Source: Bacteroidia bacterium
GTDB lineage: Bacteria; Bacteroidota; Bacteroidia; Flavobacteriales; Flavobacteriaceae
Assembly (NCBI GenBank): GCA_030431085.1
Contig: JAUIJW010000004.1
Span: 1 to 30,710 of the forward strand
DNA: 30,710 nt
Reading direction: 5' to 3'
Under the pieces are notes generated by a model. The model saw only the letters and a program-made list of their open reading frames with translations, did not search any database and was not told where the DNA came from. Positions 1 through 8,113 of this stretch are shown here, piece by piece (positions within the stretch are counted from its first letter, which is position 1; every line of letters starts with the position of its first letter). Position numbers and translations under genes: made by a program.

Positions 1-107
1 ATATGGGAAAAGACCATACTTTACATGCTCAAGTTGATGGTATTGTAAAATTTACAAAGAAAAGAGATAATAAATCATATGTATCTATCACTCCGATAGA
101 GGCATAA
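1..107 (+). CDS. rpmA: 50S ribosomal protein L27, C-terminal part (5' end outside window)
   Basis: The frame is open from the window edge to TAA at 105-107. It encodes a 34-residue tail containing GKDHTLHAQVDG and VKFTKK, then ending in SITPIEA. This matches the C-terminal half of bacterial L27, a large-subunit protein near the peptidyl transferase centre. The N-terminal part lies upstream of base 1. The ATG at position 3 is an internal methionine, because L27 is normally about 85 residues long. The gene is followed by a strong bidirectional terminator. The identification rests on the conserved GKDHTL motif. Confidence 0.9.
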   Translation, partial: MGKDHTLHAQVDGIVKFTKKRDNKSYVSITPIEA

Positions 108-131
108 TATGGTTTAATCCTTATATCAAAT

Positions 132-160
132 AAAAAAGGCTGCAAATTGCAGCCTTTTTT
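132..160. terminator. Bidirectional intrinsic terminator between rpmA and trxA
   Basis: A perfect GGCTGC/GCAGCC stem with loop AAATT is flanked by six A on the left and six T on the right. It therefore gives a U-tract in both directions and serves the convergent rpmA (+) and thioredoxin (-) genes. Confidence 0.9.
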
Positions 161-166
161 ATTGAA

Positions 167-526
167 CTATTTTTCAACCTTTAACACTTCCTTAATAATT
201 TCTTCTAAAGTATGCTTTGGTAATGCGCCTTGTGCCATTTGAGGTTCACCTGAGGTCGGGCAAAACAACATTGACGGAATACTACGAATCGCAAAAGCCG
301 CCGATAATTCTTGCTCTGCTTCTGTATCTACTTTATAGATGTTTAGCTTACCCTTATACTCTTCTGATAATTCTTCTAAAATTGGAGCGATCATTTTACA
401 AGGTCCACACCAATCTGCATAAAAATCTATAATACAAGGTTTGTCTCCTTCAAATTTCCAGTCCTTATTCTCTTCATAATTAAAAACCTTTTGTAAAAAA
501 GATTCTTTGTTTAACATTTCAGTCAT
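167..526 (-). CDS. trxA: Thioredoxin
   Basis: This 119-residue cytosolic protein is a single thioredoxin fold with the classical active site WCGPC (Cys40 and Cys43) and the cis-proline loop SIPS (Pro84). It should be a general dithiol-disulfide oxidoreductase kept reduced by thioredoxin reductase. There is no signal peptide or membrane segment. It starts at ATG 526; a second ATG three codons further in is an alternative. The stop is TAG, which matters for the phosphate transporter upstream because it shows that TAG terminates in this genome. The gene is probably monocistronic, with terminators on both sides. The extra Cys31 and Cys89 are not part of the active site. The symbol is given by family resemblance; paralogues are common in Bacteroidota. 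Confidence 0.93.
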   Translation of the reverse strand: MTEMLNKESFLQKVFNYEENKDWKFEGDKPCIIDFYADWCGPCKMIAPILEELSEEYKGKLNIYKVDTEAEQELSAAFAIRSIPSMLFCPTSGEPQMAQGALPKHTLEEIIKEVLKVEK

Positions 527-635
527 ATGTTTGTAATTTAATATATTCTGTATATCAATATATTAGCAATATACATGCCAACCTTATCGCCTAGACAGAA
601 TGGCATATAAGCTCATCGAATTATTTGATACAAAA

Positions 636-665
636 AAACCTACAAGGATAGTAGATTGTAGGTTT
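636..665 (-). terminator. Intrinsic terminator of the PiT transporter gene
   Basis: A 10-bp stem AAACCTACAA/TTGTAGGTTT has a 10-nt loop. On the minus strand it is followed by a run of T. It lies 28 bp past the transporter stop codon. Confidence 0.8.
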
Positions 666-692
666 AATTTTAAATTGTAAGCACAGCTTCTA

Positions 693-2957
693 TTAAACTT
701 TTAAATTGGCTTTTTTCATATTTAAATGAAATTCTTGATAAAGCTCTAATAAGTTCATTATTGCTGAGATTAAATCTTTTGTCTCTAACAGATTACCAAA
801 ATACAGTGTTGAGTTTTTAGCACTAGTTTCTGTGGTTCTAATTCTACCGATTTGCTTTTCGATAGAGTCTGACACGTGATTAAATAACTCTTGCTTCTCT
901 GCCAATATTTTACCTAAATCTTCAAAGCTTCTTTCTTCGAAATTCAATTGAATTTGAGTTAATAATTTCTTCAACTCGCTTTCAATATTTTTAAGATCTT
1001 TAATCTGTCCCTTTTTAAGATTCTTATGGTTATTATTGACATGTTTATAACTGGCGTTAGAAATATAGCTTATCGATTGCGTAATATCTTGCAAATAGCC
1101 TAAAACCAAAATATAAAACCTACTGGCTTCTACAGACGAATCGTCTAGTGATTTGATAAAATAAAAAGCCTCATCTTTAAGCGTACTTACTTCTTCTTTT
1201 AATTTATTAACATGCTTCTCTGTTTTCTTAAGCTTGTTTAAATCGTGTGTAGATAAATCATTTACCACACTTGAATATAATTTATTAACCCTTTGAATTA
1301 CTTCTGAAATATGGTCTGAAGTTTCTTCTATAACCCCATTAATCGTAATCAATTCTGCTCGTTCAATAAATCTCTGTTTTTGCTCTTCTTTTAAACTTTG
1401 AGAGTGCTTAATAGAGTTTTTAGTCATTAAAAAGATTACCACAGCCAGGAGTATCGCTACCATCACAATACCTCCTAAACTAATTAAGTAAGCCGCAATA
1501 GCTGCCGCTGTAAAAGCCACCAAGGCGGTAACAAACCATCCGCTAATTACATTAATTACTCCTGCTACTCTGTACACCGCACTTTCTCTACCCCAAGCTC
1601 TATCTGCCAAAGAGGTACCCATAGCTACCATAAACGTTACATAGGTAGTAGAAAGCGGCAACTTTAATGATGTACCAATAGATATAAGTATACCAGCCAC
1701 AATTAAATTTACCGATGCTCTAATCATATCAAAAGCAGGCATTTCAAAAGCTTTTTTCTTAGGTAATTTTACGACTGGTTTTTGAAATTTTGAATCAATA
1801 AAATTCAGTGTTCCTTTCGGTAAAATATAACTAAACCCATAGTTAATACCCATTGCAGCTCTTACCACCACTCTAGACACATTATTAGGTTGAAATTTCT
1901 CATGTCCATCTCCTTGACGGGATAAATTAATTCCTGTTTCTATTACTGTTCGCGCTTTCTTCGAAAACCATAAGGTTACTACCATGATAGCTCCAGAAAT
2001 TAATAGTAATATGGTATTCGATGGCACTTTTTTACCAAGTATTCCCATAGAAAATTCATGGGCTGCCAAACCACTTTCTTGCCATGCTTGGTACGAATTC
2101 CAAGCGGCAATAGGCACACCAATAAAGTTAACTAGGTCATTTCCAGCGAAAGCCATTGCTAGAGAAAAGGTACCAATACCTATAATTAATTTTAAAATAT
2201 TGATTTTAAAAACTTGTATGAGCAATAAAGAAATGGCAGTCCATAAAATAAAACTGGCCATCACTATATATACAATTTGGCCCTCAATTAAATGCTGAAT
2301 ATCTCCATAAAATGGAGTGCCTTTTAAACCTTTAATAAATATAAAATAGGTGATTGATGTAATGGCAAAACCACCAAAAAGAGCATTGACATAATTTGGT
2401 CTTTGTTCTATATCAAATGAGTATACTAATCTAGAGATATATTGAACGATAGCGCCAATGGAAAACGCAACAACGACGGAGAGCAGAATACCAAAAATAA
2501 TCTGCATGGCCTTTTCTGAATTAATATAACGCCAGATATCAGCAATAGATTCTGTATCATTTACAGAAATTTTAATTAGAGCCATGGCTACTGCCGCTCC
2601 CAAGAGCTCAAATACAATAGATACAGTAGTTGAAGTAGGTAATCCTAAGCTATTGAAAACATCTAATAGTAAAATATCTGTGATCATCACGGCCATAAAG
2701 ATGTACATGATCTCATTAAACTAAAATTCGCCAGGTACAAAAATACCTTTCCTTGCTACTTCCATCATACCACTAGAAGTTACAGCACCAAACGCAACAC
2801 CTAAACTAGCTATGATCATAATTTTTCGAATAGAAATAGCCTTTGAACCTATGGCCGAATTCAAGAAGTTTACAGCATCATTACTTACACCAACCACTAA
2901 ATCTATAATGGCCAAAGCAGTTAAAGCAACAAGCATTAAAATGTATGGGTCTCCCAT
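693..2957 (-). pseudogene. PiT-family inorganic phosphate transporter with an in-frame TAG
   Basis: Two open segments in the same frame, 2957-2721 and 2708-693, together encode one PiT transporter of about 754 codons. PiT proteins import phosphate with a cation across the inner membrane. The first segment has the family motif GVSNDAVNFLNSAIGSKA. The second has GLPTSTTVSIVFELLGAAV, many membrane helices, a second repeat near LPLSTTYVTFMVAMGTSL, and a long charged PhoU-like coiled-coil tail (last ~220 residues) usual in Bacteroidota homologues. The only break is one TAG at 2723-2721 between GEF and FNEIM, with no frame change, so a single substitution explains it. An ATG 13 bases after the TAG could allow re-initiation. 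I start at ATG 2957, not the TTG two codons earlier. A good -7 element, TATTTTTG, lies at 2989-2982 (minus). It may be a true nonsense mutation or a sequence error. Confidence 0.85.
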
Positions 2958-3111
2958 TAACAATGTATTTTAAATGTGATGCAAAAATAGAGCATCCGAA
3001 AATCTCTAATGTTACCAAATCGTTAACATTCTCTAAAATAGTACTTTAATCTTAAAAATAAAAATAGTTTATAGTGTTGATTATCAATATTTTATTTAGC
3101 TATTGCTGATA

Positions 3112-3140
3112 TTTGATTTACATCTACTATATTATATTTA
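3112..3140 (+). promoter_or_regulatory. Candidate promoter of the DUF255 gene
   Basis: TTTG at 3112-3115, a 17-bp gap, and TATATTTA at 3133-3140 resemble the Bacteroidota pattern TTTG-N19-TAnnTTTG, with a short spacer and one mismatch. Transcription would start near 3147. That places the TTG at 3144 outside the message and favours the ATG at 3162. Confidence 0.35.
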
Positions 3141-3161
3141 CATTTGAAAAAAAATACTTCA

Positions 3162-5282
3162 ATGATTCGATATTATATCCTTTTAATAATAATCTTAATC
3201 AACTTAGGATGCAACCGTAGAAATCAACAAGAAATGAATCAAAACCACCAATATACCAACGCATTAATTCACGAAACTAGCCCTTATTTATTACAACATG
3301 CTCACAATCCTGTAAATTGGCATCCTTGGAACGAAGAAACCCTTGAAAAGGCCAAACAAGAGAATAAACTTATTTTAATTTCTGTGGGCTACGCTGCCTG
3401 TCATTGGTGTCATGTCATGGAAAAAGAAAGCTTTGAAGATTCTACTGTTGCCGCTGTAATGAATGAACATTTTATCAATATAAAGGTAGATCGAGAAGAG
3501 CGCCCAGATGTAGATCAAGTTTATATGAATGCCGTTCAACTTTTAACAGGAAGTGGTGGTTGGCCACTCAATTGTGTTGCCTTACCCGATGGACGACCAA
3601 TTTGGGGAGGTACTTATTTCCCTAAAGACAATTGGCTTAATGCTCTTGAAAAGTTAGCTGATTTGTATAAAAACGAACCCGAAAAAGCTGAGGAATATGC
3701 CGCACAATTAACCGAAGGTATCCATCAATCAGGTTTGATTACCTTAAATGAAACGCCTCCAAATTTTACAAAAATAGAATTAGACACCGCCATTACACGA
3801 TGGCAAAACAATTTCGACCTAAAAAATGGTGGTCATAAAGGAGCTCCAAAATTTCCTATGCCCACTAATATCAGTCTACTTTTAAGATATGCTAAACAAA
3901 CTGGCAACTCCTCAATACAAGCCCATGTAAACACTACGCTAACGCAGATGGCCTACGGTGGTATTTACGATCAAATAGGGGGTGGTTTTGCACGCTATGC
4001 AGTAGATCCTATATGGCATATTCCGCATTTTGAAAAAATGTTGTATGATAATGCTCAGTTAATTTCCTTATACTCTAAAGCTTACGCGGAAACAAAAAAA
4101 CCACTCTATCAACAAATCGTTTTTGAAACTATCTCATTTGTAGAAAGAGAACTATACAATGGTAATGGGGCATTCTATTCATCATTAGATGCCGACAGCC
4201 AAAATGAATCTGGAGAGCTAGAAGAAGGGGCCTATTATGTATGGACAAAAAATGAACTCGAAGACATACTTGATAAAGACTTTGATATATTTAGTGACTA
4301 TTACAATGTTAATCTAACGGGCAAGTGGGAAGGAGATAAATACCATCTTATAAGAACCGCTTCTACCCAAGAAATTGCTCAAAAACATAATCTATCAACA
4401 GAAGAACTTAATGTGAAAATTAAACATTGGAAGGAAACACTTCTCGCACAGAGAGAACAAAAAGATAAGCCTAGATTAGACGATAAATCTCTTACCTCTT
4501 GGAATGCACTAATGCTAACAGCATATGTTGATGCTTACACTGTGTTTCAAAAAGAAGAATTTTTAAACATGGCATTAAAAAATGCCCAGTTTATTGTTAA
4601 TGAGCAGTGGCGTGAAGATGGTGGACTAAATCGTAATTTTAAAAATGGTAATAGTACCATAGAAGCTTATCTAGAAGATTATGCCCATGTTATTAATGCT
4701 TTTCTTCAACTTTATCAGGTAACCCTTGACGAAAATTGGCTGCAAAATGCTAAACAGCTAACGGATTACTGTTTTGATCATTTTTATAATTCAGAAAGTA
4801 AAATGTTCTTCTTCACCTCTGATTTGGATGCTGCTCTAATCACAAGAAAAATGGAAACCGAAGACAATGTTATTCCCTCTTCTAATTCTGTTATGGCCCA
4901 TAACCTCTTTCTGTTAGGGCATTATTTTTATAACAAAACATATAGCGATACTGCCAAGAGCATGTTAAACAATCTTAAAGGTGAAGCTATTAATTATGCT
5001 GGCGGATTTTCTAACTGGCTGCAATTATATATGAACTATGTTGGTAATTTTTACGAAGTAGCCATTTCTGGTAAAGAGGCTTTAACCAAACTAAAAGAGA
5101 TAGAATCACAATATATCCCTAACAAATTAATTGTTGGAAGTACGAAGGACAGTGATTTACCTCTATTAGAATCAAAATTCTCTAAAAGTGAAACCACCAT
5201 CTATGTTTGTGTTGATGGTGCCTGCCAATTACCTGTAACCGAAACCCACCTAGCCCTAAAACAAATAAAAACAGAATTATAA
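3162..5282 (+). CDS. YyaL/DUF255-family thioredoxin-domain lipoprotein
   Basis: This protein of about 706 residues belongs to the YyaL / SPATA20 (DUF255) family. An N-terminal thioredoxin-like domain begins HETSPYLLQHAHNPVNW and contains ACHWCHVM, a CxxC at about residues 80-83. A six-hairpin-glycosidase-like helical domain follows, with motifs GGIYDQIGGGFARYAVD and IPHFEKMLYDNAQL. Total length is usual for the family, whose biochemical role is unsettled. The N-terminus has a hydrophobic stretch ending in NLGC, so it is probably a lipoprotein, although the lipobox is weak at -3. An upstream in-frame TTG at 3144 would add six residues. I prefer ATG 3162 because the likely promoter abuts the TTG. 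It is followed after one base by the DUF1304 gene. Confidence 0.88.
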   Translation: MIRYYILLIIILINLGCNRRNQQEMNQNHQYTNALIHETSPYLLQHAHNPVNWHPWNEETLEKAKQENKLILISVGYAACHWCHVMEKESFEDSTVAAVMNEHFINIKVDREERPDVDQVYMNAVQLLTGSGGWPLNCVALPDGRPIWGGTYFPKDNWLNALEKLADLYKNEPEKAEEYAAQLTEGIHQSGLITLNETPPNFTKIELDTAITRWQNNFDLKNGGHKGAPKFPMPTNISLLLRYAKQTGNSSIQAHVNTTLTQMAYGGIYDQIGGGFARYAVDPIWHIPHFEKMLYDNAQLISLYSKAYAETKKPLYQQIVFETISFVERELYNGNGAFYSSLDADSQNESGELEEGAYYVWTKNELEDILDKDFDIFSDYYNVNLTGKWEGDKYHLIRTASTQEIAQKHNLSTEELNVKIKHWKETLLAQREQKDKPRLDDKSLTSWNALMLTAYVDAYTVFQKEEFLNMALKNAQFIVNEQWREDGGLNRNFKNGNSTIEAYLEDYAHVINAFLQLYQVTLDENWLQNAKQLTDYCFDHFYNSESKMFFFTSDLDAALITRKMETEDNVIPSSNSVMAHNLFLLGHYFYNKTYSDTAKSMLNNLKGEAINYAGGFSNWLQLYMNYVGNFYEVAISGKEALTKLKEIESQYIPNKLIVGSTKDSDLPLLESKFSKSETTIYVCVDGACQLPVTETHLALKQIKTEL

Positions 5283-5283
5283 C

Positions 5284-5643
5284 ATGCAACCTATCCATAG
5301 TATACTCATTCTTTTCGTCGCACTACTACATTATTATTTTATGATTTTAGAGATGTTTTATTGGACCAAGCCTAAGGGGTTAAAAACTTTTGGACTTACG
5401 AAAGAAAAAGCTAATGATTCTAAAGTTTTGGCTGCTAATCAGGGCTTATATAATGGTTTCTTAGCCACTGGCTTAGTGTGGTCTGTAGTTGATGTTAATT
5501 ATGGTAAAGAATTGGCGCTTTTCTTTTTGTTTTGCATTAGTATTGCTGGGTTATATGGTGCTTATTCTACTAATAAAATTAAATTGTTTTACATACAATC
5601 AGTACCTGCAATGATTGCCATTGTACTCTTATTATTTATTTAA
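5284..5643 (+). CDS. DUF1304-family small membrane protein
   Basis: This 119-residue inner-membrane protein has about four hydrophobic segments. It carries the DUF1304 signature: LLHYYFMILEMFYWTKPKG near the start and AANQGLYNGFLATGLVW at residues 49-65. No function is established for the family. It begins one base after the stop of the DUF255 gene, so the two are very likely cotranscribed. Its TAA overlaps by 4 nt the stop of the convergent tsaB, leaving no room for a terminator between them. Confidence 0.88.
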   Translation: MQPIHSILILFVALLHYYFMILEMFYWTKPKGLKTFGLTKEKANDSKVLAANQGLYNGFLATGLVWSVVDVNYGKELALFFLFCISIAGLYGAYSTNKIKLFYIQSVPAMIAIVLLLFI

Positions 5644-6320
5644 AGTAGTTTTTTAGGCTTACCGGCTATAAAATCTTTTAAATAATAGGGCTCAAAATAA
5701 GCCACATCTTCAAAGTCTTTTTTAATAAATTTTTGATATGAGAGTTCTCCCATATTTTCAGCAGAAGGCCAATAATTTTCATGAAACACGGCATGAGGAT
5801 GTTTGATAATTGGTCGACACTTTTTTGCCCCATCGCCTAGAAAATGTATGCTTTGCTGATCGAGAAGTCCTTTAAAAGCATTATCGTCAATAACTTTAGC
5901 TACAATATTTTCTATCTGCGCCCCCTTATAGTCATATACTGCACTATAAACTTCTAAACGTCGAGCATCTATCATAGGTACAATTAATTCTCCTTCTTTA
6001 ACATGAATGGCTCTAGCCAAGCCCTCTAAAGTATCAACGGCAATTAATGGAATATTTAAAGCAAAACATAATCCTTTAGCTGCAGAAACTCCAATTCTTA
6101 GCCCTGTATAAGATCCCGGGCCCTTACTAACAGCTATGGCATCAAGCGTATTAAATGTTATATTAGCTTCTTTTACCAGCTCTTCTATAAATACATGAAG
6201 TCTTTCTGCGTGAGAATAGTGCTCTTCGTTTGATTCGCGTAAACATATCGTATCACCATCTTTGGCAATACTAACAGAACAATTTTTAGTTGCCGTTTCT
6301 ATATTTAATATAAAGGCCAA
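5640..6320 (-). CDS. tsaB: tRNA threonylcarbamoyladenosine biosynthesis protein TsaB
   Basis: This 226-residue protein is TsaB (YeaZ), the inactive ASKHA-fold partner of TsaD in the complex that makes t6A at position 37 of ANN-decoding tRNAs. Visible signatures are NIETATKNCSVSI at the N-terminus, HYSHAERL around residue 35, and GPGSYTGLRIGVSAAKG at 67-83. Length is normal. The start is a TTG at 6320: no ATG is available in frame ahead of the conserved first strand, and MAFILNIET begins exactly where the family begins. It lies 9 nt downstream of the TolC-family gene on the same strand and is probably cotranscribed with it. The 3' end overlaps DUF1304 by 4 nt. Confidence 0.94.
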   Translation of the reverse strand: MAFILNIETATKNCSVSIAKDGDTICLRESNEEHYSHAERLHVFIEELVKEANITFNTLDAIAVSKGPGSYTGLRIGVSAAKGLCFALNIPLIAVDTLEGLARAIHVKEGELIVPMIDARRLEVYSAVYDYKGAQIENIVAKVIDDNAFKGLLDQQSIHFLGDGAKKCRPIIKHPHAVFHENYWPSAENMGELSYQKFIKKDFEDVAYFEPYYLKDFIAGKPKKLL

Positions 6321-6329
6321 AACAATAAA

Positions 6330-7685
6330 TTAATTAACTTCAACCGGAATGCCGTAATAAAATTCAAGTAATTTTACCTTAAAAATAAAATCGTATTTAG
6401 CTCTTAAAAAATCGGCTTGAGCTCTAACCATATTGTTTTTAATTTGGCTAAATTCAAATGAATTCATCACCCCAACATTAAATTTTTCTTGAGCATATCT
6501 AAATGATTCTTTTTGAGCCTCAACAGATTTTTGAGCAGCATCGTAAATTTTTAATGCTCCTCTGGCATCAAGATATACGGTATTAATAGTTCTTTCTAAA
6601 TTTAACTCTTCTTGGTCTAGCTGGTACTTTTGTTGCTCTAAATTAATTTTAGCCCTTCTTACATTGTTAGAAGCTTGAAAACCATTAAATACGGGTATGT
6701 TCAATGAAAACCCAACTGTACTCCTTCTGTTATCTCTAAACTGGTCTAACACCGGATCAACTCCTCCTCCGGTTAATGGCGGTATATCATTTGCTAGTGT
6801 ATTGAATGAATACCCTGCAGACAAGGTAGGTTGTAAAGCTCCTTTCGAAATGTCTATATCCTTCTCGGCAATACTCACATTGGTTTGAGCAACTTTTATT
6901 TCATTTCTATTTTCAAGTGCTTTTTGAAAAATTTGTTGCACAGAATAATCGGCTAAATTCACTAAAGGTAGTGTACTAATTTCTTCATTTGCAATATCGA
7001 AATTATTTGCGTTTTCTAATTGCAATAATTGAGCAAGACTTAATAAAGATAGCCTCTTGTTATTCTCTGTAACAATTAAATTTTGCTCATCATTAGCCAC
7101 TGTTGCCTGAATCTCGTACAAATCACCTGCTGGAATAGTACCCGCCTCTGCTAATTTCTGACTTCTTTCTAATTGTTCTTTAGATATTTCTAATTGCGGT
7201 TTTGCCACGTTAATGGCTTCGGTATCAAACAGTACTTGTAAATAGGCATTGATGACATTTAGCGTAATGTCATCTTTAATTTTATCGGTTTGGTAACGAC
7301 TCGCTAAAATGCTTAGCTCAGATTTACGTAGCCTATTGATTCGCTGCAAACCATCCCATAAATTAAGGTTAGTAGATGCCCCTACATTCATATTTTCAGA
7401 AGTAACGCTACGATAAACATTACTTTGATCTAAAGACAGACCAAAGCCCCAACCATAGTTACCATTCATATTTAAATTAGGCAATAAGTTACCAATGGCC
7501 CCACGCTTTTCAATTTCGGCCATTTTAATATCGTTTTCACTTTGCTTAACGGTAATATTATTCTCTAAAGCGTAATCTATACACTCTTGTAAAGTCCATT
7601 TTTTAACAGTACCTGTTTCTTGTTCTTGAGCAATAGAGGGGGAAATTATCCCTATAAAAAGGATAAAAATGAGTTTTATTTTCAT
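6330..7685 (-). CDS. TolC-family outer membrane efflux protein
   Basis: This 451-residue protein has a signal peptide (MKIKLIFILFIG, cleavage after SIAQ or close by) and then the outer membrane efflux fold: WTLQECIDYALENNITVKQSEND at the start of the mature part, two long helical repeats, and a second repeat around residue 270 (QIFQKALENRNEIKVAQTNV). It should trimerise as the outer-membrane channel of an efflux or type I export system. No pump or adaptor gene is adjacent in the window. The frame stays open upstream to 7829, but ATG 7685 gives a clean signal peptide and leaves the neighbouring small gene unoverlapped. The leader immediately before the ATG contains two overlapping inverted repeats. 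tsaB follows after 9 nt. Confidence 0.93.
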   Translation of the reverse strand: MKIKLIFILFIGIISPSIAQEQETGTVKKWTLQECIDYALENNITVKQSENDIKMAEIEKRGAIGNLLPNLNMNGNYGWGFGLSLDQSNVYRSVTSENMNVGASTNLNLWDGLQRINRLRKSELSILASRYQTDKIKDDITLNVINAYLQVLFDTEAINVAKPQLEISKEQLERSQKLAEAGTIPAGDLYEIQATVANDEQNLIVTENNKRLSLLSLAQLLQLENANNFDIANEEISTLPLVNLADYSVQQIFQKALENRNEIKVAQTNVSIAEKDIDISKGALQPTLSAGYSFNTLANDIPPLTGGGVDPVLDQFRDNRRSTVGFSLNIPVFNGFQASNNVRRAKINLEQQKYQLDQEELNLERTINTVYLDARGALKIYDAAQKSVEAQKESFRYAQEKFNVGVMNSFEFSQIKNNMVRAQADFLRAKYDFIFKVKLLEFYYGIPVEVN

Positions 7686-7691
7686 ATCAAA

Positions 7692-7748
7692 ATAATGATT
7701 TTGTTCTGTTTTAATCATTATCCGTATCAATTTTGACTTAACGGATAA
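7692..7748 (-). promoter_or_regulatory. Overlapping inverted repeats in the TolC leader
   Basis: On the + strand, ATAATGATT (7692-7700) is inverted as AATCATTAT (7713-7721), and TTATCCGT (7718-7725) is inverted as ACGGATAA (7741-7748). Both are perfect. They share 7718-7721, so in the minus-strand transcript the two hairpins exclude each other. The promoter-distal hairpin ends 7 bases before the TolC ATG. They could form an RNA switch or be operator half-sites. Confidence 0.45.
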
Positions 7749-7807
7749 ATTAATTCTGTTATTTGACGAGTTTAAAAGATTATTGTTACAGATTTTGTTA
7801 AGAAATA

Positions 7808-8020
7808 TTACATCCCTGATTTTTTCCAATTTCTATAAATTAAATAAATACCTATAGCCACCAAAACATACGGAAACGCCATTAAGTAAACTATACCAGA
7901 ATTAATGCCTTCCGCTACTTCTTCCCCGCCTTGTTCAACCACCGCTCTACACATGGCGCATTGTGCCTGTATTTTAGGAGTGGTAAAAAAAATTGTTATG
8001 AGTATCGATACTTTTTTCAA
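7808..8020 (-). CDS. Small membrane protein with N-terminal CxxC (unknown function)
   Basis: This 70-residue protein has a signal-like N-terminus (MKKVSILITIFFTT, then IQAQ), a CAMC motif (Cys21 and Cys24) just after the probable cleavage point, the segment GGEEVAEGINSGIVYLMAFPY, and one transmembrane helix at about 43-62 with a basic C-terminal tail. I recognise the CAMCR...INxGIVYLM pattern as a conserved flavobacterial protein found near cytochrome oxidase genes, but no function is known to me. A role in thiol or copper chemistry is only inferred from the CxxC. The start is TTG 8020, as no ATG exists before the CxxC. It is supported by a well-spaced promoter at 8077-8046. Confidence 0.72.
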   Translation of the reverse strand: MKKVSILITIFFTTPKIQAQCAMCRAVVEQGGEEVAEGINSGIVYLMAFPYVLVAIGIYLIYRNWKKSGM

Positions 8021-8045
8021 TTTATGTCTTGATTTTGATGCTTTG

Positions 8046-8077
8046 CAAAATTAGACCATCGTTAGAACTTAACCAAA
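8046..8077 (-). promoter_or_regulatory. Promoter of the 70-residue membrane protein gene
   Basis: On the minus strand, TTTG (8077-8074), a 20-bp spacer, and TAATTTTG (8053-8046) match the Bacteroidota housekeeping promoter pattern. Transcription should start near 8039, about 20 bases before the TTG start codon. This uncouples the gene from the TPR gene upstream. Confidence 0.6.
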
Positions 8078-8113
8078 ATTAAGTACTGTTATCAAAAGGT
8101 TAGATTTTTTACC

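Noticed and set aside
2721..2723. TAG in the PiT gene as a reassigned (sense) codon
   Set aside because: TAG ends trxA just next to it and also ends the small ORF at 15636, so it acts as a stop in this genome.
3009..3025. GTTA/TAAC partial dyad upstream of the PiT gene as a phosphate-response site
   Set aside because: It is imperfect, and I know no matching box for this phylum.
7686..7829. N-terminal extension of the TolC-family ORF
   Set aside because: It has no signal-like sequence, overlaps the small CxxC gene, and contains the inverted repeats; ATG 7685 gives a proper signal peptide.
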